A DNA stretch of 51,458 nt from Mycolicibacterium llatzerense (GTDB taxonomy: Bacteria > Actinomycetota > Actinomycetes > Mycobacteriales > Mycobacteriaceae). The position numbers and the translations under genes are program-made. Under the pieces are notes generated by a model that was not told the origin of the DNA, made no database searches, and saw nothing but the letters and a program-made list of their open reading frames with translations. The stretch lies in NCBI RefSeq assembly GCF_000878195.1, contig NZ_JXST01000045.1:1-51458 (forward strand). The letters are read 5' to 3'. Shown in pieces: positions 40,461 through 48,962 of the stretch; position 1 is the stretch's first letter; every line of letters starts with the position of its first letter.

Positions 40461-41583
40461 CGGGCCATTGCACGGGGTGCGCGTCATCGACCTCACCGCG
40501 ATGGTGATGGGGCCCTACTGCACGCAGATCATGGCCGACATGGGTGCCGACGTCATCAAAATCGAACCGCCGCAAGGTGATGACACGCGCTTCATCTCAG
40601 TGGGTCCGGCGCCAGGCATGAGCGGGGTGTTCGTCAACGTCAACCGCGGCAAGCGCAGCGTGGTGCTGGACCTGCGCAGCGACGCCGGCAAGTCGGCGCT
40701 GCGGGCACTGTGCGAGACGGCCGATGTCTTCATCCATTCGATGCGCGCCAAGGCAATCGCCCGGCTGGGCTTCGGCTATGACGACGTGGCCACGCTCAAT
40801 CCGCGCATCGTCTACACGAACTGCTACGGGTACGGGCGCCGCGGACCGGACCGCGACCGGCCCGCCTACGACGACACCATTCAGGCCGAATGCGGGCTGC
40901 CCGCCGTCCAGGCACAACTCACCGGGCAAGCCGACTATGTCGGCACCATCATGGCGGACAAGATCGCCGGACTCACCGCGCTCTACGCCACCACCATGGC
41001 GCTGTTCCACCGCGAACGCACCGGGGAGGGGCAGGAGGTCGAGGTCGCGATGTTCGAGACCATGGCCTCCTTCATGCTCGTCGAGCACGCCAACGGCGCC
41101 ATGTTCAACCCGCCCCTGGGCCCCGCCATCTACCCGCGCACCGTGGCGCCCAACCGCCGTCCCTATCGCACCAGCGACGGCGAGATCGCCGCACTGATCT
41201 ACAACGACCGGCACTGGACGGCATTCATCGATGCCGTGCAGCCGCCGTGGGCCGGCGACCAATACGCCACGCTGGAACAACGCGCCCGCAGCATCGACAC
41301 GGTGTACGGCCTGGTGGCCGGGACCATGAAGGAACGCACCACTGCCGAATGGCTCGCGCTGTTCCGCACCTTGGAAATCCCGGCCGCGCCGCTGAACACC
41401 CCCGACGCCTTGTTCGACGACCCCCATCTCAATGCCGTGGGCCTGTTCGAAACGGTCGACACCCCACACGGCCCGGTGCGCTTTCCCGGTGTGCCTACCT
41501 GGTTTTCCCGCACACCCGGCCGGGTCGCCGGCCCGGCACCGATGTTGGGCGCAGATACCGATGAGGTGTTGAGCGAACTGTGA
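40453..41583 (+). CDS. CaiB/BaiF family (class III) CoA-transferase
   Basis: A 376-residue CoA-transferase. Seen: GVRVIDLTAMVMGPYCTQIMA, MGADVIKIEPPQGDD, NRGKRSVVLDL, NCYGYGRRGPDRDRPAYDD and QAECGL, where the Asp near residue 140 is the expected CoA-carrying residue, and GEGQEVEVAMFETMASFM. It moves CoA between acids without ATP, so it can activate an acid at the expense of another CoA ester. The family also contains racemases (alpha-methylacyl-CoA racemase), which would fit branched-chain degradation; the choice cannot be made by eye. It overlaps the SDR by 8 nt upstream and the first dehydrogenase by 4 nt downstream. Confidence 0.9.
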   Translation: MASGPLHGVRVIDLTAMVMGPYCTQIMADMGADVIKIEPPQGDDTRFISVGPAPGMSGVFVNVNRGKRSVVLDLRSDAGKSALRALCETADVFIHSMRAKAIARLGFGYDDVATLNPRIVYTNCYGYGRRGPDRDRPAYDDTIQAECGLPAVQAQLTGQADYVGTIMADKIAGLTALYATTMALFHRERTGEGQEVEVAMFETMASFMLVEHANGAMFNPPLGPAIYPRTVAPNRRPYRTSDGEIAALIYNDRHWTAFIDAVQPPWAGDQYATLEQRARSIDTVYGLVAGTMKERTTAEWLALFRTLEIPAAPLNTPDALFDDPHLNAVGLFETVDTPHGPVRFPGVPTWFSRTPGRVAGPAPMLGADTDEVLSEL

Positions 41584-42734
41584 GCATGGACTTCGAGATG
41601 GGCGCGGACGCCGCGGCGTTGCGTCGCCAGTTGCGGGACCTGGTGAAAGAGCATGTGCCGGAGGACTTCCTGGGCGCCTTCACCGACGATCCGGCCGATC
41701 TCGCTGTGGCGCAGCAGTTCTGCCGCGTCCTCGCCGAGCAGGAACTGCTGTGCCTGGCCTGGCCGGAAGAATTCGGTGGTCGCGGCGCATCGGTGTGGGA
41801 ACAGACCGTGGTGCGCGAGGAGATGTGGGCACACCACGAGCCGCGCGGCGCCCAGTACATGGGCGTCAACTGGGTCGGCCCCATCATCATGCGCCACGGC
41901 ACCCAACAGCAACGGCAGCAGCACCTTCCACTGATCGCCTGCGGCGAGGTGATCTGGTGCCAAGGCTTCTCCGAACCGGAGGCGGGCTCTGACCTCGCGT
42001 CGCTACGCACCACTGCACGTCCGGACGGCGACGGCTGGCGGATCACCGGGCAGAAGATCTGGACGTCGTACGCCACCATGGCGCAGTGGTGTTTCCTGCT
42101 GGCCCGGACCTCGCGCCAGGAGAAGAAACAACAGGGACTCACGATTTTCCTTGTCCCGATGGATGATCCGGCGATCCAGGTCCGGCCCATCCGCACCATG
42201 CTCGGCCCCCACCACCTCAACGAGGTGTTCATCGACGAGTTGCGCGTCACTCCTGCCGACGTGCTCGGCACGGTCGATCAGGGCTGGTCGATCGTGCAGG
42301 ACGTGATGTCCTTCGAACGGGTCGGCATCGCCCGCTACGCGCGTTGCGAGCAGCTGCTGGCCGCGGCACCGACGGCACTGGGCGACCGGTGGCAGACGCT
42401 GCCGGATGAGTTGCGCAGCAGGTGGGTACGCATGATGACGCACTGCCGGCGGGCCCGCCTGATGGCCTACCGGGTGGTGGCACTGCAGGCCGCCGGGCAC
42501 GTGCGGCCGGGCGACGCGGCGGCATACCGCATCGCCGTCACCCGGCTGGATCAGGACAGCGCCGAGGTGCTGACCGATCTGGCCGCCGAGGTGACCGACG
42601 ACAGCACATACGCCCGGTGGTTCAAAGCCGAGGTGGCAGACCACTGGCGCTACTCGCAGGCGTCGACGGTGTCCTCCGGCAGCATCGAGATGCAGCGCAT
42701 CCTGCTGTCTCGAGTCATGTTGGCGGCGCGATGA
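41580..42734 (+). CDS. Acyl-CoA dehydrogenase, larger subunit of pair 1
   Basis: A 384-residue FadE-type flavoprotein. Seen: LCLAWPEEFGGRGAS, CQGFSEPEAGSDLASLRT (FAD/substrate strand), GQKIWTSYATMAQWC, DQGWSIVQDVMSFERVG and SSGSIEMQRILLSRVM at the C-terminus. The start is GTG 41580, overlapping the transferase stop (GTGA); ATG 41586 is possible. It is followed by a shorter, diverged dehydrogenase with a 4-nt overlap, the arrangement of the mycobacterial alpha2-beta2 enzymes such as the ChsE1-ChsE2 and FadE26-FadE27 types used on steroid side chains. It probably dehydrogenates a bulky acyl-CoA. Confidence 0.88.
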   Translation: MSMDFEMGADAAALRRQLRDLVKEHVPEDFLGAFTDDPADLAVAQQFCRVLAEQELLCLAWPEEFGGRGASVWEQTVVREEMWAHHEPRGAQYMGVNWVGPIIMRHGTQQQRQQHLPLIACGEVIWCQGFSEPEAGSDLASLRTTARPDGDGWRITGQKIWTSYATMAQWCFLLARTSRQEKKQQGLTIFLVPMDDPAIQVRPIRTMLGPHHLNEVFIDELRVTPADVLGTVDQGWSIVQDVMSFERVGIARYARCEQLLAAAPTALGDRWQTLPDELRSRWVRMMTHCRRARLMAYRVVALQAAGHVRPGDAAAYRIAVTRLDQDSAEVLTDLAAEVTDDSTYARWFKAEVADHWRYSQASTVSSGSIEMQRILLSRVMLAAR

Positions 42735-43621
42735 TCCTCGATCTCGATGAGCAGGCCAAAGAGTTTGGCCGACAGGCGCTTCGGGCGTTCGAAGCCGCCG
42801 GTGGCGACGCCCTGGTGCAGCAGGCCGAGGCGAAGCCGCGCATGCGGGCAGAACTCGTCGACGGGGTGTTGCGCGAGCTGGGCGTCTGGGACCTGAATGC
42901 CCGCTCCGATGCCGACGAACTGGAGGCCGCGGCGGCGCTGTGCCGCAGCGCCGGGCATTGGGCGGTCCCCTATCCCGTCGCCGAAATTCTTGCCCGGCCC
43001 GCCGATCTCGAGGTCGACGGCCTGACCGTGGTCGCCGACGTCAACCCGTCCGCGCCGGTGGCCGGACTCGAAGGGCGGTGGGCGGCCGTCACCGTCTTCG
43101 GGGCCCGTAGCGAGGTGGTCGGACACGGTCCGGCCGGGCCGGCTTTCGTGACCCCGCTCGAACTGTCCGCCATCGACGATCGTGGTGCCTCCGATGTGGC
43201 GCTGGCTCTGGTCCTGCCGTGCTGGACCCTGCTGGGCATGCTCGATCGCGCGCTGGAACTCACGGTCGCGCACGTCACGCTGCGCAAGCAGTTTGGCGCG
43301 CCCCTGTCGTCATTCCAGGGCGTGCAGTTCCAGCTGACCGACGCCGAGGTGGAGCGCAGCGGGCTGGACATCTTGGCCAAACATGCGTTGTGGAGTGTCG
43401 GCACCGGCCAACCGGATGCCGTCAACGATGCGTTGGCACTTCGGATGTCGGCCATCGAGGCGGCCGATGTCGTCTTCCGGGTCTGCCACCAGTTGCACGG
43501 GGCGGTCGGCTTCTGCGACGAGACCACCCTCTCGTGGCTCTCGCGCTACAGCCAGCCGCTGCGCCGCCTGCCGCTGGGGTTGTCGGCGACGAAAGCGGAA
43601 CTCACGCGGAGAATGTCGTGA
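42731..43621 (+). CDS. Acyl-CoA dehydrogenase, smaller subunit of pair 1
   Basis: A 296-residue shortened acyl-CoA dehydrogenase. The N-terminal half is reduced and diverged; the C-terminal helical part is kept (VAHVTLRKQFGAPLSSFQGV, HQLHGAVGFCDETTLSWLSR). The RKQFGxPLxxFQ(G/A)VQ and LHGAxGF elements are shared FadE features around the FAD pocket. It lacks the CxGFSEPEAGSD strand of the partner. ATG 42731 overlaps the partner's stop by 4 nt (ATGA), indicating stoichiometric production of a heteromeric enzyme. Confidence 0.83.
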   Translation: MILDLDEQAKEFGRQALRAFEAAGGDALVQQAEAKPRMRAELVDGVLRELGVWDLNARSDADELEAAAALCRSAGHWAVPYPVAEILARPADLEVDGLTVVADVNPSAPVAGLEGRWAAVTVFGARSEVVGHGPAGPAFVTPLELSAIDDRGASDVALALVLPCWTLLGMLDRALELTVAHVTLRKQFGAPLSSFQGVQFQLTDAEVERSGLDILAKHALWSVGTGQPDAVNDALALRMSAIEAADVVFRVCHQLHGAVGFCDETTLSWLSRYSQPLRRLPLGLSATKAELTRRMS

Positions 43622-44784
43622 CCCCCGGCTTCCGCGAACACGTGCGCGCCTGGTGCGCAGAGCATGTCCCCCGCGACTGGCGCCGCACCCAAACCGGCGT
43701 CCCGGAAACGGAATTCGTGCGGTTCCAGCAGGCGTGGTTCGCCGAATTGCACGCCGCCGGGTTTGCCGTCCCGCACTGGCCCCGCGAGTGGGGCGGCGGC
43801 ATGAGCGTGGCTGATCAGATCGTGCTCTACCAGGAGCTGGCCGCGCACGACGCGCCCCGGCTGGTCCTCGCGTTCGTCGGCATCCATCACGCCGCGGCCA
43901 CCCTGTTGGCGGCGGGCACCGAAGAGCAACGGCAGCAGCATCTTCCGGCGATCCTCGACGGCGAAATCTGGGTGCAGGGCTTCTCCGAACCGGAAGCCGG
44001 CTCGGACCTGGCGAGCCTGCGGACCTCGGCCCGCCGGACCGGCGACTCGTACATCGTCAACGGCCAGAAGCTGTGGGCCAGCGGGGGTGCGCACGCCGAC
44101 TGGTGCCTACTGCTGGCCCGTACCGATCCTGATGCCCCCAAACGCAAGGGTATTTCGTACTTCCTGCTCGACATGACCAGCCCTGGCGTCGAGGTGCGAC
44201 CGATCCGCAACGCGATGGGCGACTCGCACTTCTGCGAGATCTTCCTGACCGACGTGGTCATTCCGGCGGCGAACCTGGTGGGCGCGGAAAACGCCGGCTG
44301 GCAGGTGGCGCAGGAGACCCTGGGCGCGGAGCGTGGCCTGACCATGTTGGAACTGTCGGAGCGACTGGCTCACACAGGCTTTCGCCGACTGGTGCAGACC
44401 TGTCCCACCGATGATCCGGTGGTCGCCGACCGGCTCGCCCAGTTGGAGATCGAGCTCACCGGGCTGCGCGGCCTGTGCCGCCGCTTGGTGGAGAACGCTG
44501 ATAAGGAAGGATCGGGCTCGAACAATCCCGCCGACGCGTCGATCGTGAAACTGTTCTACAGCGAAGTGCTGCAACGCCTCACCGATTTGGGTGTCGAGGC
44601 CGGCGGTCTGGACGTCCACACCCAGCTGACGAAGCCCATGTCCAGCGGCTGGGAGTCCGGTTCGTGGCTGCTCGATTTCATCGGGTCGTGGGAGTGGACC
44701 ATTCCCGGCGGAGCCAGCGAGATTCAGCGGACCATCATCGGCGAACGCGGCCTCGGTCTGCCGCGCGAAGTGGGTGCGCCGTGA
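43618..44784 (+). CDS. Acyl-CoA dehydrogenase, larger subunit of pair 2
   Basis: A 388-residue FadE-type flavoprotein. Seen: HWPREWGGGMSVADQIVLYQ, VQGFSEPEAGSDLASLRTSA, GQKLWASGGAHADWCLLLAR, NAGWQVAQETLGAERG and GGASEIQRTIIGERGLGLPRE, a textbook C-terminus. GTG 43618 overlaps the preceding stop (GTGA). It resembles the subunit at 41580 (SEPEAGSDLASLRT is common to both), so the two pairs may derive from one duplication. Two consecutive pairs suggest two desaturation steps on different intermediates. Confidence 0.9.
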   Translation: MTPGFREHVRAWCAEHVPRDWRRTQTGVPETEFVRFQQAWFAELHAAGFAVPHWPREWGGGMSVADQIVLYQELAAHDAPRLVLAFVGIHHAAATLLAAGTEEQRQQHLPAILDGEIWVQGFSEPEAGSDLASLRTSARRTGDSYIVNGQKLWASGGAHADWCLLLARTDPDAPKRKGISYFLLDMTSPGVEVRPIRNAMGDSHFCEIFLTDVVIPAANLVGAENAGWQVAQETLGAERGLTMLELSERLAHTGFRRLVQTCPTDDPVVADRLAQLEIELTGLRGLCRRLVENADKEGSGSNNPADASIVKLFYSEVLQRLTDLGVEAGGLDVHTQLTKPMSSGWESGSWLLDFIGSWEWTIPGGASEIQRTIIGERGLGLPREVGAP

Positions 44785-45725
44785 CCGCTTTCGGCGAATT
44801 CCATGAGGAGCTGCGGTCGGTGGCCGGCGACCTGCTGGCCAAGGGCAGGGAGGCCGACTGGCCGTCCCTGGTCGAGGCGGGCTGGGTCGGGCTGGAGGTG
44901 CCCGAGGAGTTCGGTGGGGCCGGTGCGACGTTCGCCGAGGTGGCCGTCATCTGTGAGGAGATGGGCCGGGCCGCCAGTGCCACCAGCTATCTGGGCAGTG
45001 CGGTACTGGCGGTCGGCGTGCTGAACATGCTGGCGCCCAGCGCTGTTCGTCATGAGCTGGTAACGGGAGTGGCGACCGGCAGTATCCGGCTGGCCGTGAC
45101 GATGGACGGGCAGGACTTCGTACCCGACGCCGAGGGCGCCGACCGCATCCTGCTCGTCACCGCTGACGGAGTTTCCGTCGTCGACTCGCGTGTCATCCCC
45201 CAGCCCGTGCTCGACGAGACCCGGAGACTGGCCACGGTGATAGCCGACGGCTCGACCGAAACCCTTTGCTATGCAGACGCTTCCATCGATCGGCTCGGAC
45301 TTCTGCGTAACCGGGCCGCGGTGGCGCTGGCCGCCGACAGCCTCGGCATCGCCGAGGCGATGCTCGCCGCGACAGTGTCCTACGCCAAGGTACGACAGCA
45401 GTTCGGCCGGCCGATCGGGTCGTTCCAGGCCGTCAAACACGCGTGCGCCGACATGCTGGTCCAGGTCCAGGTGGCCCGCCAACTTGTCGGCGCGGCAGTC
45501 GAATCCGTGGTGCAGGACCGCGATGACACCGCCGCGTCGATGGCCAAGGCGTACGCCTGCGGCATGGCCGTGGACGTCGCGGGCAAGGCCATGCAGTTGC
45601 ACGGCGGCATCGGATACACGTGGGAAAGCGGCGTCCACGTCTACCTCAAACGCGCCGCCCTCAACCGTTCATTGTTCGGCTCCCCTGCGGCACATCGCAG
45701 GCGACTGGCCAAACGCTACCGATAA
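44781..45725 (+). CDS. Acyl-CoA dehydrogenase, smaller subunit of pair 2
   Basis: A 314-residue shortened dehydrogenase. Seen: WVGLEVPEEFGGAGATFAEV, ICEEMGRAASATSYLGSAVL, VSYAKVRQQFGRPIGSFQAV, MQLHGGIGYTWESGVHVYLK. The middle beta domain is short and lacks the SEPEAGSD strand. It is the partner of the 43618 gene, with a 4-nt GTGA overlap. The overlapped chain of four dehydrogenase genes ends here; 11 nt later the TPP-enzyme gene begins with its own strong ribosome site (AAAGGAG). Confidence 0.86.
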   Translation: MTAFGEFHEELRSVAGDLLAKGREADWPSLVEAGWVGLEVPEEFGGAGATFAEVAVICEEMGRAASATSYLGSAVLAVGVLNMLAPSAVRHELVTGVATGSIRLAVTMDGQDFVPDAEGADRILLVTADGVSVVDSRVIPQPVLDETRRLATVIADGSTETLCYADASIDRLGLLRNRAAVALAADSLGIAEAMLAATVSYAKVRQQFGRPIGSFQAVKHACADMLVQVQVARQLVGAAVESVVQDRDDTAASMAKAYACGMAVDVAGKAMQLHGGIGYTWESGVHVYLKRAALNRSLFGSPAAHRRRLAKRYR

Positions 45726-45736
45726 AGGAGTTTCAC

Positions 45737-47449
45737 ATGGGTGTACCGGTCTACAAGCGCATTCTCGACCTGTTCGAGGCCGAAGGCGTCAACACGTTGT
45801 TCGGCATCCCGGACCCGAACTTCGTGCATATGTTCACCGAGGCCGAGGCCCGCGGCTGGTCTGTCGTGGCGCCGCACCACGAACTGAGCGCAGGCTTCAT
45901 GGCCGAGGCCGCCTCGCGGATGACCGGGAAGCCGGGTCTGTGCATCGGAACGCTCGGACCGGGCGTCGCGAACATCGCCGGCGCGATGATGTGTGCCCTG
46001 GTGGAGAACTCGCCGGTCATCTTCCTCGGCGGGCAGCGTGCCCGCATCACCGAGCGCCGCGTGCGCCGTGGCCGGATCCAATTCGTCCAGCAGGAAGGAC
46101 TTTTCGCGCCGTCGGTGAAGTACAGCAGCTCCATCGAGTACGCGGATCAGACCGACGAGATCATCCACGAGGCCATCCGCCGGGCGATGTCGGGCACCCC
46201 GGGCCCGGCCTACGTCGAGTTCCCATCGCACGTGATCCTCGACGAGCTCGATGTGGCAGAGGCACCGAGCCCCGCGACCTACCGGCTGGTCAACCAGGGC
46301 GCGGGCTCGCGTGAGGTCGCCGAAGCCGCGCAGCTGATCCGGGAAGCCAAGAGCCCGATCCTGCTGGTCGGTCACGGTGTGCACACGTCACGCACCCAGC
46401 AGGAGGTCAAAGAGCTGGCCGAGCTGATGAACTGCCCCGTCATCCAGACCTCCGGTGGTACGTCCTTCATCCCCGGTCTGCAGGACCGGACGTTCCCGTA
46501 CCTGTTCTCGCCGGCGGCGAACCAGGCCGTCGAGGAATCCGACCTGTGCGTCGCGCTGGGCACCGAACTCGGTGAACCCATGCACTACGGGCGGACCCAG
46601 CACTGGGCGGCGGCCAACGCGGACCGCAAGTGGGTATACGTCGAACAGGACCCGACCGCCATCGGCGTCAATCGTTCGTTCGACGTGGCGCTGGTCGGCG
46701 ACCTGCGCGGAGTCGTGCCGCAGCTCGTCGAGGCACTGCGTGACACCCCGCGCGCTCCGTCGGCCAACCTCGACACCCTGATCGCGTCCGACGCCGCCGA
46801 ACTGGCGGGGCTCGCCGAGAATGCGCCGTCCGGGCGAGCGCCGATCCATCCGGCGCGTTATGTCGTCGAGGCCACCAAGGCGTTCAACGAACTCGAGGAC
46901 GGCATCTTGGTGCGCGACGGCGGCGCGACCGTCATCTTCCAGTGGACCTACTCCCAGTCCAAGCCGCGCGACGTGATCTGGAATCAGAACTTCGGCCACT
47001 TGGGCACCGGGTTGCCCTACGCCGTCGGCGCCTCGATCGCTGACGGCCGTAAGCGCCCGGTCATGCTGCTGACCAGTGACTCGGCGTTCCTGTTCCACAT
47101 CGCGGAACTGGAAACCGCTGCGCGAGAGGGCGTCCCACTGGTATGTGTGGTGGGTGTCGACCACCAGTGGGGCCTGGAGGTCGGCGTCTACAAGCGGACC
47201 TTCGAGCAACCGTCGCCGCAGCCCGGCGTGCACTGGAGCAAGGACGTCCGGATGGACAAGATCGCCGAGGGCTTCGGCTGCCACGGCGAGTACGTTGAGA
47301 AGGACGACGAGATCGGTCCGGCCATCGCGCGTGCCTACGCCAGCGGCAAGGTCGCAGTGGTGCATGTGTGCATCGACCCGAAGGCAAACTCCGAGGAGAT
47401 GCCCAAGTACGACCGATTCCGCACCTGGTACGCAGAGGGCACACAGTGA
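45737..47449 (+). CDS. Thiamine pyrophosphate-dependent enzyme (acetolactate synthase/acyl-CoA lyase-like)
   Basis: A 570-residue TPP enzyme with the usual PYR, central and PP domains. The PYR-domain Glu that activates TPP is E49 (HHELSAGFMAEAASRM). The central domain is SPILLVGHGVHTSR. The PP domain motif is altered: SDS at 447-449 in place of GDG, and Asp475 (VGVDHQWG) where Asn is usual. Asp448 is kept, so Mg/TPP binding is possible but non-classical. Candidates are 2-hydroxyacyl-CoA lyase, C-C-cleaving lyase or decarboxylase; with the aldehyde dehydrogenase next door, a lyase that releases an aldehyde is attractive (inference). AAAGGAG 6 nt before ATG 45737. Confidence 0.83.
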   Translation: MGVPVYKRILDLFEAEGVNTLFGIPDPNFVHMFTEAEARGWSVVAPHHELSAGFMAEAASRMTGKPGLCIGTLGPGVANIAGAMMCALVENSPVIFLGGQRARITERRVRRGRIQFVQQEGLFAPSVKYSSSIEYADQTDEIIHEAIRRAMSGTPGPAYVEFPSHVILDELDVAEAPSPATYRLVNQGAGSREVAEAAQLIREAKSPILLVGHGVHTSRTQQEVKELAELMNCPVIQTSGGTSFIPGLQDRTFPYLFSPAANQAVEESDLCVALGTELGEPMHYGRTQHWAAANADRKWVYVEQDPTAIGVNRSFDVALVGDLRGVVPQLVEALRDTPRAPSANLDTLIASDAAELAGLAENAPSGRAPIHPARYVVEATKAFNELEDGILVRDGGATVIFQWTYSQSKPRDVIWNQNFGHLGTGLPYAVGASIADGRKRPVMLLTSDSAFLFHIAELETAAREGVPLVCVVGVDHQWGLEVGVYKRTFEQPSPQPGVHWSKDVRMDKIAEGFGCHGEYVEKDDEIGPAIARAYASGKVAVVHVCIDPKANSEEMPKYDRFRTWYAEGTQ

Positions 47450-47482
47450 AAACGTCTAGGGCACCACACTAAAGGAGATGCA

Positions 47483-48901
47483 ATGCGCGAGTATCTGCAG
47501 TTCTACATCGACGGTCAGTGGGTCGACCCCGCCGAGCTCCGCCCGCTCGATGTCGACAACCCCAGCACCGAAGAGGTCGCAGGGCGCATCGCCCTGGGCT
47601 CGTCGGCCGACGTCGACAAGGCGGTCGCGGCCGCGCGGCGCGCGTTCGGGTCGTGGTCGCAGACCAGCCGCGAAGAACGCCTCGATGTGCTGCGGGCGAT
47701 CAGCGCTGAATATCTCAGGCGCCAAGGCGATCTCGCCGATGCCGTGAGCGAGGAGATCGGTGCCCCGCCGGCACTGGCTGCGGGCGCGCAGGTGCAACTG
47801 GGCATCGGTCACCTGATGACGGCCATCGAGGTACTGAAGAATTTCGAGTTCTCCCGCCAGCTCGGCAACACGCTGGTCTCCAGTGAGCCGATCGGCGTCT
47901 GTGGACTGATCACGCCGTGGAACTGGCCGCTCAACCAGATTGCCGTCAAGGTGTTCCCGGCGTTGGCCACCGGCTGCACGGTGGTCCTCAAGCCGTCCGA
48001 GGTCGCGCCGTTCTCGGCACAGATCTTCACCGAGGTCATCGAGGCCGCCGGCGTCCCCGCCGGGGTGTACAACCTGGTCTTCGGCGACGGGGCCGGTGTG
48101 GGAGCGGCTATTTCGAGCCATCCCGGTATCGACATGGTGTCGTTCACCGGCTCGACGCGCGCCGGTATCGAGGTCGCCAAAGCTGCGGCGTCGAGCGTCA
48201 AGCGGGTCAGCCAGGAACTCGGCGGCAAGAGCCCCAACATCGTGCTCGACGACGAGGCCTTCGCGACCAGCGTGGCCGCCGGGGTCTCGGCGATGATGCC
48301 GAACTCGGGCCAGAGCTGTAACGCGCCGTCCCGGATGCTGGTGCCGAACTCCCGGATGGCAGAGGCCGTTTCGATCGCCGCAGAGACCATCGGGGGCGTT
48401 CGGGTGGCGGACACCGACAACCCGAAGGCCATCGGACCGGTCGCCTCGCGCGCCCAGTTCGAGCGCATCCAGGGCCTCATCGCCAAGGGTGTCGCCGACG
48501 GCGCCAACCTGGTGGCCGGCGGCGAGGGACGTCCGGACGGACTGGACCGCGGATTCTATGTCCGGCCAACGGTATTCGCGGACGTCACCAACGACATGAC
48601 CATCGCCCGCGAGGAGATCTTCGGCCCGGTGTTGTGCATGCTGGGATACGACGATATCGACGACGCGGTCGAGATCGCCAACGACACCGAATACGGTCTC
48701 GCCGGCTATGTGTCGGGCGCCGACATCGAAGCCGCACGCGCGGTGGCCGGCAGGATCCGGGCCGGCTGGATATCGATCAACCACGCCTTCGACATGAACG
48801 CGCCGTTCGGCGGCTACAAACACAGCGGCAACGGCCGCGAATGGGGCGAAGCCGGTTTCCACGAATACCTGGAAACCAAGAGCGTGCTCGGCCACGGCTG
48901 A
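47483..48901 (+). CDS. NAD(P)-dependent aldehyde dehydrogenase
   Basis: A 472-residue enzyme. Seen: ITPWNWPLNQIAVK (oxyanion-hole Asn), VVLKPSEVAPFSA, SFTGSTRAGIEVAKAA, QELGGKSPNIVLDDE (general base Glu), NSGQSCNAPSRML with the catalytic Cys near residue 278, and EEIFGPVLCMLGYDD. ATG 47483 has AAAGGAG 5 nt upstream and lies 33 nt after the TPP-enzyme stop. It differs from the aldehyde dehydrogenase at 18368. Probably oxidises the aldehyde formed by the preceding TPP enzyme. Last gene of the plus-strand operon, closed by a hairpin at 48917-48955. Confidence 0.92.
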   Translation: MREYLQFYIDGQWVDPAELRPLDVDNPSTEEVAGRIALGSSADVDKAVAAARRAFGSWSQTSREERLDVLRAISAEYLRRQGDLADAVSEEIGAPPALAAGAQVQLGIGHLMTAIEVLKNFEFSRQLGNTLVSSEPIGVCGLITPWNWPLNQIAVKVFPALATGCTVVLKPSEVAPFSAQIFTEVIEAAGVPAGVYNLVFGDGAGVGAAISSHPGIDMVSFTGSTRAGIEVAKAAASSVKRVSQELGGKSPNIVLDDEAFATSVAAGVSAMMPNSGQSCNAPSRMLVPNSRMAEAVSIAAETIGGVRVADTDNPKAIGPVASRAQFERIQGLIAKGVADGANLVAGGEGRPDGLDRGFYVRPTVFADVTNDMTIAREEIFGPVLCMLGYDDIDDAVEIANDTEYGLAGYVSGADIEAARAVAGRIRAGWISINHAFDMNAPFGGYKHSGNGREWGEAGFHEYLETKSVLGHG

Positions 48902-48916
48902 TACTCGGACTCGGTT

Positions 48917-48955
48917 GACCGCGGGCGGCAGAGCACATCTGCGCCGTCCGCGGTC
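48917..48955. terminator. Bidirectional terminator hairpin
   Basis: GACCGCGGGCGGC (48917-48929) pairs with GCCGTCCGCGGTC (48943-48955): 13 bp including one G-T wobble, with a 13-nt loop. It lies between the aldehyde dehydrogenase stop and the mceF stop (convergent). No T-run. Confidence 0.8.
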
Positions 48956-48962
48956 TCGCGTT

